Source: an uncultured bacterium (GTDB lineage Bacteria; Desulfobacterota; Desulfobaccia; Desulfobaccales; 0-14-0-80-60-11). Taken from it: 64,000 bases of DNA. The translations under genes were made by a program, and so were the position numbers. The first letter of the stretch is position 1. The number at the start of each line of letters is the position of its first letter. Where the stretch lies: the NCBI GenBank assembly GCA_937943575.1, contig CALEAV010000014.1, positions 115,857 to 179,856 of the forward strand. Reading direction: 5' to 3'. Of this stretch, positions 7,508 through 16,685 are shown one piece after another. The notes under the pieces are model-generated. The model was not told the DNA's origin. It saw only the letters and a program-made list of their open reading frames with translations, and made no database searches.

Positions 7508-9316
7508 CTACTTGATGGGCATGGTGCCGTAGCCCCGGTCGCCGGGGGGCAGCTCGGTGATCTTCACCGGTTCGTAGTCGATGACGGGCATGGATGCGCC
7601 GGGGGGCCAGGTGGCCAGGGTGCGTTTCAGCCAGTTGACGTCGTCCCGCTGGGGGTAGTCCTCCCGGTAGTGGCTGCCCCGGCTTTCGGTGCGCAAAAGC
7701 GCCCCCTGGGCGATGCACAGCGCCAGCCGGAGCATGCCGGGCAGGCGCAGGGCGGCGAAGAGTTCGGGGTTGGGGCCCAGGCCGCTGGAGCGCAGACGGA
7801 GATCCTGGGAGCGCTGGTAGAGCTCCTGGAGGGTGGCAACGGCCTGCTGCAGGCCCTCACCGGTGCGGAAGATGCCCACGTGTTCCAGGAGGGTCTCTTC
7901 CATCTTTTTGCGCAGGACGTAGACGTCTTCAGAGCCGGAGGCCCGCCGCCTGAGCGCCTCAATGCGGGCGGCCTGGGCGGCCAGGTGGTCCTCCACCAGG
8001 GAGAAGGGGAAGGTGAGGGGCGCTTCCTTGACGAATTCCGCCACTCTCTCGCCCACCACCATGCCGGCCACAATGGTTTCGGCCAGGGAGTTGCCGCCCA
8101 GGCGGTTGAAGCCGTGGAGGTCCCAGCAGGCGGCCTCGCCGGCGGCATAGAGGCGGCTCAGGCCCACCACCTCCCCGTGGATGTTGGTGCGCACCCCGCC
8201 CATGGAGTAATGCTGCGTGGGCCGCACCGGGATGAGCTCGTGGACGCAGTTGATGCCCAGGAAGTTGGCGCAGATGGTGTAGACTTCCCGGAGGTTGGTG
8301 CAGATGTGGGCCTCCCCCAGGTGGCGCAGATCCAGCCACAGGTGGGGGCCGTAGGGGGAGTCCACCCCGAAGCCCTTGCGCATGTGGTGCACCATCCAGC
8401 GGCTCACCACGTCCCGGGAGGCCACCTCTTTCTTGACCGGCTCATAGTCCGGCATGAAGCGGTGCAGGTTCTTGTCCAGGAGATAGCCGCCGTCGCCCCG
8501 GCAGCCCTCGGTGACCAGGATGCCGGCGGGCACAATGCCGGTGGGGTGGAACTGCACCGCCTCCATGTTGCCCAGGGGCACCACCCCGGTGTCCAGTGCG
8601 ATGGCCATGCCGGTGCCCTCGTTGATCACCGCGTTGGTGGAGACCCCGTACATGCGGCCGTAGCCGCCGGTGGCGATGACCGTGGCCTTGGCGAGATAGG
8701 GGCGAAGCTCTCCGGTGCGCAGGCTGACCACCACGGCGCCGTAGCATTCCTTGCCGTCGTGGATGAGAGCGATGGCCTCGGAGCGGTCGTGCACGGTGAT
8801 GCCCAGCTTCACCACCACCGAGTCCATGGCGTACTGGAGGACGTGGCCGGTGCCGTCGGAGGCGAAGCAGGTGCGCCACTTGGCGGTGCCCCCGAACTGG
8901 CGCTGGGCGATGAGGCCGGCCTTTTCGGGGAGCTCCTCCACCTCCACGCCGTCGGGCAGGGTGCGCTTGCCCGGCACCACCCGGGACCAGGGCACGCCCC
9001 ACTGGGCCATCTGGCGCACCGCCACCGGGGCCAGCTCCACAAAGAGGCGGGCCACCTCCTGGTCGCAGCCCCAGTCCGAGCCCTTGACGGTGTCTTCGAA
9101 ATGGATGTCGGGATTGTCACCATAGCCCATGGCCACATTGCCCAGGCTGGCCTGCATGCCGCCTTGGGCCGCGGTGCTGTGGGAACGCCGAGGGGGCACC
9201 AGGCTCAGGATGGTGACCGTGTGGCCGCGACTGGCGGCCTCAATGGCTACCCGTTCGCCGGCCAGACCGGCGCCGATGACCAGAACATCAGTGAGATGGG
9301 CCTCAGACCACTTCAT
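7508..9316 (-). CDS. frdA: Fumarate reductase flavoprotein subunit
   Basis: A 602-residue FAD subunit. It shows the dinucleotide fold VLVIGAGLAGE (about 11-21), the covalent-FAD histidine region RSHSTAAQGGM (about 44-54), the substrate-site HFTPTG-like AVQFHPTGIVPAGILVTEG, the catalytic Arg region in ASRDVVSRWM, and RPTQHYSMGGVRTN followed by GFNRLGGNSLAET. The sequence order and the RQFGGTAKWRTCFASDGTGH stretch resemble the Wolinella-type menaquinol:fumarate reductase. The enzyme reduces fumarate to succinate, or runs in reverse, coupled to the menaquinone pool. The start lies 1 base after frdC's stop, so coupling is tight. Confidence 0.96.
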   Translation of the reverse strand: MKWSEAHLTDVLVIGAGLAGERVAIEAASRGHTVTILSLVPPRRSHSTAAQGGMQASLGNVAMGYGDNPDIHFEDTVKGSDWGCDQEVARLFVELAPVAVRQMAQWGVPWSRVVPGKRTLPDGVEVEELPEKAGLIAQRQFGGTAKWRTCFASDGTGHVLQYAMDSVVVKLGITVHDRSEAIALIHDGKECYGAVVVSLRTGELRPYLAKATVIATGGYGRMYGVSTNAVINEGTGMAIALDTGVVPLGNMEAVQFHPTGIVPAGILVTEGCRGDGGYLLDKNLHRFMPDYEPVKKEVASRDVVSRWMVHHMRKGFGVDSPYGPHLWLDLRHLGEAHICTNLREVYTICANFLGINCVHELIPVRPTQHYSMGGVRTNIHGEVVGLSRLYAAGEAACWDLHGFNRLGGNSLAETIVAGMVVGERVAEFVKEAPLTFPFSLVEDHLAAQAARIEALRRRASGSEDVYVLRKKMEETLLEHVGIFRTGEGLQQAVATLQELYQRSQDLRLRSSGLGPNPELFAALRLPGMLRLALCIAQGALLRTESRGSHYREDYPQRDDVNWLKRTLATWPPGASMPVIDYEPVKITELPPGDRGYGTMPIK

Positions 9317-9317
9317 G

Positions 9318-9995
9318 TCAGACCTTTACCGAAGTGAAATAAAAGACCACCAGGGCCACAAAGCCCAGGGCCACCAATCCCAGGGTGGCATACACCAGAT
9401 ACTTGGTGAACTTCTGGCGATGCACCCAGCTCCACTTCACCAGGATGCGGTACAAGCCCAGCATGGCGTGGATCTCCGCCAGGACCAGCAGGGCCAGGAG
9501 CAGGGAGAAGTGGCCGGACTGGACCCGAAGCGCGCTTTTGGCCGCCTCGATGGGCCAGGTGGAGAGGGTGGACCAGATGTGGATGGCGGAGAGCACCAGC
9601 ACCCCCAGACCGGTGAGGATCTGCGCCAGCCAGGCCCAGGTGTCCAGGTGCTGCAGGCGGCGGGAATGCTGGAGAAAGATGCGCATCTCCTCCACCCGCC
9701 AGGGGGCCTTGCGCATGGCCGCCAGGCCGTGCACGAGGATGGCCAGGATCACCAGGGGGATGCCGATGTAGGAGATGTAATATTCATCCAGGAACTGGGA
9801 ATCCCGGTTGAAGGTCTCCTGCCCCAGGATGATGCTGGAGACCGCAAAAAGATGAAACTGCAGGAAGCCCAAAAGAAAGAGGCCGGTGAAGAGTTCCACC
9901 AGCTCCGTGCCGGCTTCCCAGCGGGGGCTTTTGGCCAAAGTCTTCTGGAGATACACGGGGGCACCTTGCAGACGGGAAATAGAGAAAATTCGCAC
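9318..9995 (-). CDS. frdC: Fumarate reductase cytochrome b subunit
   Basis: A 225-residue integral membrane protein with five hydrophobic helices and histidines at 48, 89, 139 and 176 in helices I, II, IV and V. They are spaced like the four haem ligands (44, 93, 143, 182) of the dihaem Wolinella FrdC, so a dihaem B-type anchor is expected. It oxidises menaquinol and feeds FrdB. The start is the GTG at 9995, which lacks a good Shine-Dalgarno; an internal GTG about 14 codons later is an alternative. The order frdC-frdA-frdB is typical of epsilon- and deltaproteobacterial operons. Confidence 0.92.
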   Translation of the reverse strand: MRIFSISRLQGAPVYLQKTLAKSPRWEAGTELVELFTGLFLLGFLQFHLFAVSSIILGQETFNRDSQFLDEYYISYIGIPLVILAILVHGLAAMRKAPWRVEEMRIFLQHSRRLQHLDTWAWLAQILTGLGVLVLSAIHIWSTLSTWPIEAAKSALRVQSGHFSLLLALLVLAEIHAMLGLYRILVKWSWVHRQKFTKYLVYATLGLVALGFVALVVFYFTSVKV

Positions 9996-10130
9996 AATTT
10001 GAAACCATATCCCGACTCGGAGGGTTCGTCAAGGGGTGAGAGGATTTTTCCCGGCCGCCCCTGCCATTGGTCTCGGCCATGCAGCTCCACTCCCCTTGCA
10101 TTCCGGCGGGGAACGGGGTATGAGAGACCC

Positions 10131-11153
10131 ATGGGAGAGGAGGAAAAACTGCGGGGGACAGCGCCCCCGCCGGCGGCCGCCGGGCGCTGGCTGGCCATCG
10201 CCAGGGAGGTCCTTCAGGCCGAGGCCCAGGCCATCCTCAAGGTGGCGGAGCGCCTGACGGACAGTCTGGCCCGGGCCGTGGCCCTGATTCTCGCCCACCC
10301 CGGCAAGGTGGTGGTGAGCGGCATCGGCAAATCGGGGGCCATCGCCCACAAGATCGCCGCCACCCTGGCCAGCACCGGGACCCCGGCGGTGTTCCTGCAC
10401 GCCGCGGAGGCGGTGCACGGGGACCTGGGCATCTACACCCCCGGCGACCCCAGCCTCCTCATCTCCAAAAGCGGCGCCACCGCCGAGCTTCTGCGCCTCA
10501 TCCCGGTGCTCCGGCGCTTCCGCTCACCCCTCATCGCGTTGGTGGGAAACCTCCACAGCCCCCTGGCCCGGGAGGCCGATGTGGTCCTGGATGCCCGGGT
10601 GGAGCGGGAGGCAGACCCCCTGAACCTGGCCCCCACCTGCAGCACCACCGCCGCCCTGGCCCTGGGGGACGCCCTGGCGGTGGCCCTGATGCACGCCCGC
10701 AACTTCACCAAGGACGACTTCGCCCGCTACCACCCCGCCGGCCAGCTGGGGCGCAATCTGTGGCTCACCGTGGCCGACGTCATGCACCGGGGGGAGGCGG
10801 TGGCCTGGGTGGGGCCGGAGACTCCTTTGCGCCAGGTGATCATCGCCATGACGGAACGCCCCCTGGGGGCCGCCTGCGTGGTGGACGAGGCCGGCAACCT
10901 GCTGGGGCTCATCACCGACGGGGATTTGCGCCGGGCCCTCATCACCCGCCAGGACATCCGGGGGGTCACGGCCCAAGAGATCATGACCGCCCGGCCCACC
11001 ACCATCACTCCCGGGGCCAGCCTCAAGGAGGCGGCCCAGCTCATGGAGGACCGCCCCTCCCAGATCTCGGTGCTGCCGGTGGTGGAGCCCTCAAGCCGCC
11101 GCTGCCTGGGGCTCATCCGCATCCACGACATCTACCAGCCCGAGCTGATCTGA
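10131..11153 (+). CDS. kdsD: Arabinose-5-phosphate isomerase
   Basis: A 340-residue protein with an N-terminal SIS domain and two C-terminal CBS domains, the KdsD/KpsF architecture. It interconverts ribulose 5-phosphate and arabinose 5-phosphate for Kdo and lipopolysaccharide synthesis. Visible motifs are SGIGKSGAIAHK (about 63-74), FLHAAEAVHGDLG (89-101), the SKSG phosphate loop, and CBS segments beginning VADVMHRGE and TAQEIMTARP. The ATG at 10131 is chosen as the first Met in frame before the conserved domain; the Shine-Dalgarno is weak. It is divergent from frdC. It implies a Kdo-containing outer membrane, i.e. a Gram-negative cell. Confidence 0.93.
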   Translation: MGEEEKLRGTAPPPAAAGRWLAIAREVLQAEAQAILKVAERLTDSLARAVALILAHPGKVVVSGIGKSGAIAHKIAATLASTGTPAVFLHAAEAVHGDLGIYTPGDPSLLISKSGATAELLRLIPVLRRFRSPLIALVGNLHSPLAREADVVLDARVEREADPLNLAPTCSTTAALALGDALAVALMHARNFTKDDFARYHPAGQLGRNLWLTVADVMHRGEAVAWVGPETPLRQVIIAMTERPLGAACVVDEAGNLLGLITDGDLRRALITRQDIRGVTAQEIMTARPTTITPGASLKEAAQLMEDRPSQISVLPVVEPSSRRCLGLIRIHDIYQPELI

Positions 11154-11382
11154 GGCGGGAGCCCGCAGTGGAAACGCCTCGCTGTCCCCGGCCGGGCCGG
11201 GGATCGCCGGCCCCGACCCGCCTCAGGCCCTCCCCCTGCAGGGGCGGCGGCAGTGGCAGCCACCCACCGACCCCGGCGATGCGGCCCTCCCTCCATAAGG
11301 AGCGGCGGCCGGGTGCCCGGACTGCCGCCAAGGGGGTGCGGCCTTCCCACCTTCCCCCGGCCCCCCCGCAGCGGGCGGCGTC

Positions 11383-12651
11383 TCAGCCCTCCAGCTCCTG
11401 CCAGTAGCGCCAGAACTCCGGGAAGGACTTGGCCACGCAGCCCGGATCCTCGATGACCACTCCGGGGACCTTCAGGCCTGCCACCGCAAAGCTCATGGCC
11501 AGGCGGTGATCGTCATAGGTGTGGATGATCGCGCCGTGAAGAGGGCGTCCACCCCGGATGAGGAGGCCGTCGGCGGTCTCCTCCACCTCCCCGCCCATCC
11601 TTCTCAGCTCCGTGGCCACCGCCGCCAGACGGTCCGATTCCTTGTGGCGCAGATGGCCGACGCCGGTGATCACCGTGTCGCCCTGGGCAAAGGCCGCCAC
11701 CACCCCCAGGGTGGGGACCTGGTCCGGCATGGCGCTCATGTCCACGGTGATGCCGATGAGGGGCCCGCCCACGACGGTCAGACCCGCCGGCGAGCTCTCC
11801 AGGTGGCAGCCCATGCGGGCCAGCACCGACAGGAAGTCGATGTCGCCCTGGGTGGAATCCACACTGAGGTTGGCCACCGTCACCCGGCCGCCGGTCACCG
11901 CCGCTGCGGCCCAGAAGTAGGCGGCGCTGGAGGCATCCGCCTCCACCGCGTACTCCCGGGGCTGGTAGGCCTGGCCGCCGGGCACCTGGAAAAACCGGTA
12001 CCCCCGGCGAAAATACGAGATGCCGTAGGCGGCCATCACCTCCAGGGTGAGGTCCACATAGGGCCGGGAGACCAGCTCGCCGGTGATCTCCACCTCCACC
12101 CCCAGGGGGGCCAGGGGGCCGATGAGGAGCAGGGCGGAGAGATACTGGCTGCTCACCCGGCCCGAGAGGCGGGTGCGGCCCCCGGTGAGGCCGCCCTGGA
12201 CGATGACCGGCGGACAGCCATCCCCCCGCTGGGATTCGGCCTTGACCCCCAAGAGCCTCAGGGCGGCCAATAGCTCCCCCACCGGCCGCTGGCACAGCCG
12301 GGGGCTGCCGGTGAGAAGGTACTCCCCCTGCCCCAGGGCGACCAGGGCGGTGAAGAAGCGGTGGGAGGTGCCGGAATTGCCGAAATGCAAAGGCTCGGCC
12401 ACCGGCTGGAGGCGGCCGCCGGTGCCCCGGAGGCGGACGGTGGCGTCCTCCCAGTCGATGCCGGCCCCCAGCTTCCGGAGGGCCTGGGCGGTGAGGAGAG
12501 TGTCCTCGGCCACCAGGGCGTTGGTCACCAGGCTTTCCCCCCCGGCCAGGGCGCCGGCGATGAGGGCCCGGTGGGTGAGACTCTTGGAGCCCGGCAGGGA
12601 GACGGTGGCCTCCACCTTATCCCGGGGGTGGATTTCCCGCGTGATGTCCAT
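11383..12651 (-). CDS. aroA: EPSP synthase (3-phosphoshikimate 1-carboxyvinyltransferase)
   Basis: A 422-residue shikimate-pathway enzyme that joins phosphoenolpyruvate to shikimate 3-phosphate. Recognition points are LPGSKSLTHRALIAGALA (about 19-36), the PEP-site segment FGNSGTSHRFFTAL (where many family members have GNSGTTMR or GNAGTAMR), RPVGELLAALR, and the C-terminal HKESDRLAAVATELRRMGGEV with HTYDDHRLAMSFAVAGL. The SHR variant in the PEP loop is notable because residues in this loop affect glyphosate sensitivity in the family. The gene stands alone, 52 bases from miaA on the same strand. Confidence 0.95.
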   Translation of the reverse strand: MDITREIHPRDKVEATVSLPGSKSLTHRALIAGALAGGESLVTNALVAEDTLLTAQALRKLGAGIDWEDATVRLRGTGGRLQPVAEPLHFGNSGTSHRFFTALVALGQGEYLLTGSPRLCQRPVGELLAALRLLGVKAESQRGDGCPPVIVQGGLTGGRTRLSGRVSSQYLSALLLIGPLAPLGVEVEITGELVSRPYVDLTLEVMAAYGISYFRRGYRFFQVPGGQAYQPREYAVEADASSAAYFWAAAAVTGGRVTVANLSVDSTQGDIDFLSVLARMGCHLESSPAGLTVVGGPLIGITVDMSAMPDQVPTLGVVAAFAQGDTVITGVGHLRHKESDRLAAVATELRRMGGEVEETADGLLIRGGRPLHGAIIHTYDDHRLAMSFAVAGLKVPGVVIEDPGCVAKSFPEFWRYWQELEG

Positions 12652-12703
12652 AGATTACCTTTCAGATGCCCGGAAGGACCCGGCCCGGCGCCTCTTTAGG
12701 CCC

Positions 12704-13636
12704 TCAGGGCCTGTGCCTCCCGAAAAATTCCCGCAGCAGCGCCAGCATCTCCGGCAGGTCCCGGGGGTGGAACCAGCGCATCTCCGGGTCGGCCCGAAAC
12801 CAGGTGAGCTGCCGCTTGGCATAGCGGCGGGTGTCCCGCTTGATGGCCGCCACCACCTCCTCGAACTCCATCTCCCCCTGCAGATAGGCCACCAGGTGGC
12901 GGTAGCCCAGGGCCCTCAGGGGTTTGAGGTCCGGGGGATAACGGCTGAGCAGCCCCCGGACCTCCTCCAGCCACCCCGCCGCCAGCATGGCCTCCACCCG
13001 GGCCTCGATGCGGGCGTAAAGCTCCTCCCGGGGCAGGGTGAGGCCGATTTTCACCGTTTCATAGGGGCGGTCGGCAAAGCGGTGGGCCGCGGCCAGCTCG
13101 CTCATGGGCCTGCCGCTCCCCTCCACCACCTCCAGGGCCCTGAGGATGCGGTAGGTGTCCCCGGGGGGCAGGCGGGCGGCGGTGGCCGGGTCCCGTTGCC
13201 GCAGCCGCTCATACAAAGCCGGCAATCCCCTCTCCGCCAGCTCCTGTCTCAGCCGGGCCCGGATCTCCGGGTACTTGCCGCCGTCGGGGAAGAGTCCTCC
13301 CAGCAGGGCCCTGATATACAGGCCGGTGCCGCCCACCACCAGAGGCCTGACCCCCCGCCGGATGAGCCCGTCGATCACCGCCCGGGCCTCGGCGAGGTAG
13401 CGGGCGGCGTCATAGGGCTCGTCGGGCGCCGCCACGTCCAGGAGGTGGTGGGGCACCAGGGCCCGCTCCGCCGCGCTGGGCTTGGCAGTGCCGATGTCCA
13501 GCTCCCGATAGACCTGCAGGGAGTCGGCGTTGACGATCTCGGCCCCCAGCTCCGGCGCCAGGGCCAGGGCCACCCGGGTCTTGCCCACCGCGGTGGGCCC
13601 GGCCAGCACCGCCACCTTGGGTCTTTCCGCCCTCAC
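12704..13636 (-). CDS. miaA: tRNA dimethylallyltransferase
   Basis: A 310-residue enzyme that transfers a dimethylallyl group to A37 of tRNAs reading UNN codons. It has the P-loop GPTAVGKT (13-20), NADSLQVYRELDIGTAKP, HHLLDVAAPDEPYDAARY, GGTGLYIRALL, and TRRYAKRQLTWFR near the C-terminus, all MiaA hallmarks. The start is the GTG at 13636, whose GTGA overlaps the mutL stop, giving coupled mutL-miaA translation. A longer frame reaching 13690 would overlap mutL and is not needed for the domain. Confidence 0.94.
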   Translation of the reverse strand: MRAERPKVAVLAGPTAVGKTRVALALAPELGAEIVNADSLQVYRELDIGTAKPSAAERALVPHHLLDVAAPDEPYDAARYLAEARAVIDGLIRRGVRPLVVGGTGLYIRALLGGLFPDGGKYPEIRARLRQELAERGLPALYERLRQRDPATAARLPPGDTYRILRALEVVEGSGRPMSELAAAHRFADRPYETVKIGLTLPREELYARIEARVEAMLAAGWLEEVRGLLSRYPPDLKPLRALGYRHLVAYLQGEMEFEEVVAAIKRDTRRYAKRQLTWFRADPEMRWFHPRDLPEMLALLREFFGRHRP

Positions 13637-15360
13637 CCCTTGGGCCGCCGGAACAGGTGGTGGAGCTCGGAGAGCGACAGGAGGCGCCACAGGGGCCGGC
13701 CATGGGGGCAGGTGGCGGGGCTGCCCACCTCATCCAGCTGGGAGAGCAGGCTGCCCATCTCCTCCGGGCTTAGGGTCTGGCCGGCCTTGATGGCCCCCCG
13801 GCAGGCCAGGGCCAGGCGGGCCCGCTCCCGAACCGCCGCGGGATCGGTGCCGCTCTTGATGGGGCTGGCGGCCTCCACCGCCTCCAGGACCGCGGCCTCC
13901 AGGTCGGCGCCGGCCAGACAGGCGGGCGCCCCGGTGAGGAGGAAGCTGGCGCCGCCGAAGGGCTCCAGGGTGAGGCCCAGCCCGGCGAGGGCCTCCAGGT
14001 TGTCTGCCAGCCATCCCGCCTGGGCCGGGCTCACCTCCACCACCCGGGGAAAGAGGAGGGCCTGGCGGGCCGGCGATACGTCTCCCAGACGCTCATAGAG
14101 CACCCGCTCGTGGGCAGCGTGCTGATCGATGATGATGAGGCCGGCGGGGGACTGGGCCAAAAGATAGGTGGCGGCCAGCTGTCCCATGAGGGTCAGGTCC
14201 TGAAACCGCCCCCCGGGGAGCGCTGCCGCCTCGGGCCGCACCTCCGGGGCCCGCCCCGGGAAAGGGAGGGGGGCGGCATGGAGGACCACCGGATCCACCG
14301 CCGCTCCGGCCTCCGCCACCCGGGGCACGGCCGCCGGCTGCCAGCTCACCTGGTAGACCGGCCTCTCCCCCCCCAGGGGCCCCAGACCCTGGCGCAGGGC
14401 GGCGAGGAGCAGACCGTAGATGCGGCCGGGCTCCCGGAAGCGCACCTCGGCCTTGGCCGGATGCACATTGACGTCCACCATCTCCGGCGGCAGGCGCAGG
14501 GCAACCACCGCCGCCGGGTGCCGCCCCCGGGGCAGCCGCCCCTGATACACTTCCTTGAGGACTGCCCCCAGCATGCGGTCCTGGACCACCCGGCGGTTGA
14601 CCAGGAGGGTCTGGAAGCGGCTGCTGGCGAGGGAAAAGTCCGGGGCCGACATCAGCCCCCGGACCCCCAGGGGGCCGGCCTCCAGTTCAAAGGGCATAAG
14701 ATTCTGGGCCAGCTCCGGGCCGAAGAGGGCCGCCACCCGCTCCGCCAGGCTGGCGGCCGCCGGGGCGCTCACCAGGACCCGGGCCGGGGTGGCCAGCTCG
14801 AAGTGCACCTCGGGGTAGCCCAAAGCCAGGTGGCGCACCACCTCCAGGGCCTGGGCCTGCTCCGCCTCCTTGCTTTTCAAAAACTTGCGCCGGGCGGGGG
14901 TGTTGTAAAACAGCTCCTCCACCAGCACCTGGGTGCCGGGGGCGGCGGGGGCCGGCCCCAGCTCCAGGACCTCGCCGCCCCGGACCACCAGGCGGGTGCC
15001 GGCCTCGGCGTCGTGCGGCCGGGAGATGAGGGTGAGGCGGGAGACCGCCGCCAGGCTGGCCAGGGCCTCGCCCCGGAACCCCAGGGTGGTGACGGCCAAC
15101 AGGTCCTCCTCCCGACGGATCTTGCTGGTGGCGTGGCGCAGGATGGCCAGGGGGACATCCTCCGGCTCCAGCCCGACGCCGTCGTCGGCCACCAGCACCC
15201 GGCGACGGCCGCCCTCCTCCAGGCGGATTGAGATGTGCCCCGCCCCGGCGTCCAGGGCGTTTTCCACCAGCTCCTTGACCACCGCGGCGGGCCGGGTGAT
15301 GACCTCGCCGGCGGCGATCCGGGCGGCGGTGGCCGGCTCCAGCACTGCGATCTGTCCCAT
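13633..15360 (-). CDS. mutL: DNA mismatch repair protein MutL
   Basis: A 575-residue MutL. The N-terminal GHKL ATPase is intact: IAAGEVITRPAAVVKELVENALDAGA, VADDGVGL, HATSKI, TTLGFRGEALASL. The middle part has LFYNTPARRKFLKS and VDVNVHPAKAEVRF. In the C-terminal dimerisation domain, LIIIDQHAAHERVLYERL and the terminal ACRGAIKAGQTLSPEEM and CPHGRPLW are typical; the metal-binding DQHAxxER endonuclease motif is present, as in organisms without MutH. The ATG at 15360 follows GAGGG; a frame extending upstream to 15438 lacks family similarity. Linked to miaA by a 4-base overlap. Confidence 0.95.
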   Translation of the reverse strand: MGQIAVLEPATAARIAAGEVITRPAAVVKELVENALDAGAGHISIRLEEGGRRRVLVADDGVGLEPEDVPLAILRHATSKIRREEDLLAVTTLGFRGEALASLAAVSRLTLISRPHDAEAGTRLVVRGGEVLELGPAPAAPGTQVLVEELFYNTPARRKFLKSKEAEQAQALEVVRHLALGYPEVHFELATPARVLVSAPAAASLAERVAALFGPELAQNLMPFELEAGPLGVRGLMSAPDFSLASSRFQTLLVNRRVVQDRMLGAVLKEVYQGRLPRGRHPAAVVALRLPPEMVDVNVHPAKAEVRFREPGRIYGLLLAALRQGLGPLGGERPVYQVSWQPAAVPRVAEAGAAVDPVVLHAAPLPFPGRAPEVRPEAAALPGGRFQDLTLMGQLAATYLLAQSPAGLIIIDQHAAHERVLYERLGDVSPARQALLFPRVVEVSPAQAGWLADNLEALAGLGLTLEPFGGASFLLTGAPACLAGADLEAAVLEAVEAASPIKSGTDPAAVRERARLALACRGAIKAGQTLSPEEMGSLLSQLDEVGSPATCPHGRPLWRLLSLSELHHLFRRPKG

Positions 15361-15589
15361 GCCCTCAGCTTGCCAAGCCTGACGCTCTTGGTTTATGATT
15401 TCCCCTGACGGGAGGGCTGTGATCCGGTTCTTCCTCACCGCCCCGCCGGTCGTATCCAGAACCGGCCTTCTTCCGACCGGCGGGGCTTTCTTCCCGGTGG
15501 TGCAACGGCCCGCCCCTCATCCCTTGGCCGGCTCCTGCCGGGAAAAGTGCCTTTTTCCAGGACTATACCACAATTCCGACGGAGGGGCC

Positions 15590-15763
15590 ATGGGCAAAAG
15601 CCAGGGGGCAGGCCTCACGCCCCGGGAGGAGCAGGTCCTCAAGGTGGCCAAGGAGATCGTGGTGAAGTTCATCGAGGTGGGGCGCCTCTCCCCGGCCTCC
15701 TTTCCCGAGACCTTTCAGATGGTGATCGACACGGTGCGCCGTTCCCTTGAGCCCCAGGAGTGA
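15590..15763 (+). CDS. Small hypothetical protein upstream of rph
   Basis: A 57-residue protein with GGAGG 4 bases before the ATG. The sequence starts MGKSQGAGLTPREEQVLKVA and is predicted helical, with a TxREEQVLxxA pattern reminiscent of helix-turn-helix ends but too short for a regulator. There is no membrane segment or cysteine. It is co-directional with rph, 184 bases upstream. I think related small proteins occur in Deltaproteobacteria, but I cannot name a family. Confidence 0.65.
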   Translation: MGKSQGAGLTPREEQVLKVAKEIVVKFIEVGRLSPASFPETFQMVIDTVRRSLEPQE

Positions 15764-15947
15764 CGGCCCGGCAAACCGGGTCCCTGCCGGGGGGAAACGC
15801 CCGAAAGGGACCCGAAAGGGAGGCACCCCACCTTCAGCCCTTCGCCCTGATGACAGGAGGAAGGGTCTCGTGCCCCCCGGGCGGGGACAATGACCGGCCG
15901 GGACGGTTGAGGCCCGGCCTCAGGGACAATCCGGAAAAGGAGACTCC

Positions 15948-16685
15948 ATGCGCCGCAGCGGCGGGCGGGCCACCGATGCCCTGAGGCCCGTGAGCATCGA
16001 ACCGGGGTACCTGGACTTCGCCGACGGCTCGGCCCTGGTCACCTGGGGCCGCACCCGGGTGTTGTGCGCCGCCTCGGTGGTGAATCAGGTGCCGCCCTTC
16101 AAGCAATATACCGGGGAGGGCTGGGTGACGGCGGAGTATGCCATGCTGCCCCGCGCCACCACCACCCGCCAGCCCCGGGAGGGCCTGGCCGGGCGGCCCC
16201 GGGGCCGCTCCCAGGAGATCCAGCGCCTCATCGGCCGGGCCCTCCGGGCGGTGTGCGATCTCAAGGCCCTGGGGGAGCGCACGGTTATTCTGGATTGCGA
16301 TGTGCTCCAGGCCGACGGCGGCACCCGGGCGGCGGCCATCACCGGCGCCTTTGTGGCCCTGGCCCTGGCCCTGGAGCCCCTGCGCCGCCGGGAGGAGCTG
16401 GAGATCCTCCCCCTCACCGGCCAGGTGGCGGCGGTGAGCCTGGGTAGGGTGGCCGGCAGCCTGCTGCTGGACCTGGACTACGAGGAGGACTCCCAGGCGG
16501 AGGTGGATGCCACGGTGGTGGGCACCCATCGGGGCGAGCTGGTGGAGGTGCAGGCGGCCGGGGAGGGCCGCACCTTCCCGCCGGAGCTGCTCCCGGAGCT
16601 TCTCAGCCTGGCCTTTCGGGGGCTTGCCCCCCTCTTTCGCCTGCAGGTGGAGGCCCTGGCGCCATGGCTGCCCCTGCCGTGGTGA
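15948..16685 (+). CDS. rph: Ribonuclease PH
   Basis: A 245-residue phosphorolytic 3'-5' exoribonuclease that trims tRNA 3' ends. Signature stretches are GSALVTWGRTRVLCAASV, the RPRGRSQEIQRLIGRALRAV segment (Arg pair that binds phosphate and RNA), DCDVLQADGGTRAAAITGAFVAL and DLDYEEDSQAEVDATVVGT. GGAGA lies upstream of the ATG at 15948. The 3' end overlaps rdgB by 22 bases, and a tRNA-Pro gene lies 10 bases past rdgB, so a processing enzyme and a possible substrate may share a transcript. Confidence 0.95.
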   Translation: MRRSGGRATDALRPVSIEPGYLDFADGSALVTWGRTRVLCAASVVNQVPPFKQYTGEGWVTAEYAMLPRATTTRQPREGLAGRPRGRSQEIQRLIGRALRAVCDLKALGERTVILDCDVLQADGGTRAAAITGAFVALALALEPLRRREELEILPLTGQVAAVSLGRVAGSLLLDLDYEEDSQAEVDATVVGTHRGELVEVQAAGEGRTFPPELLPELLSLAFRGLAPLFRLQVEALAPWLPLPW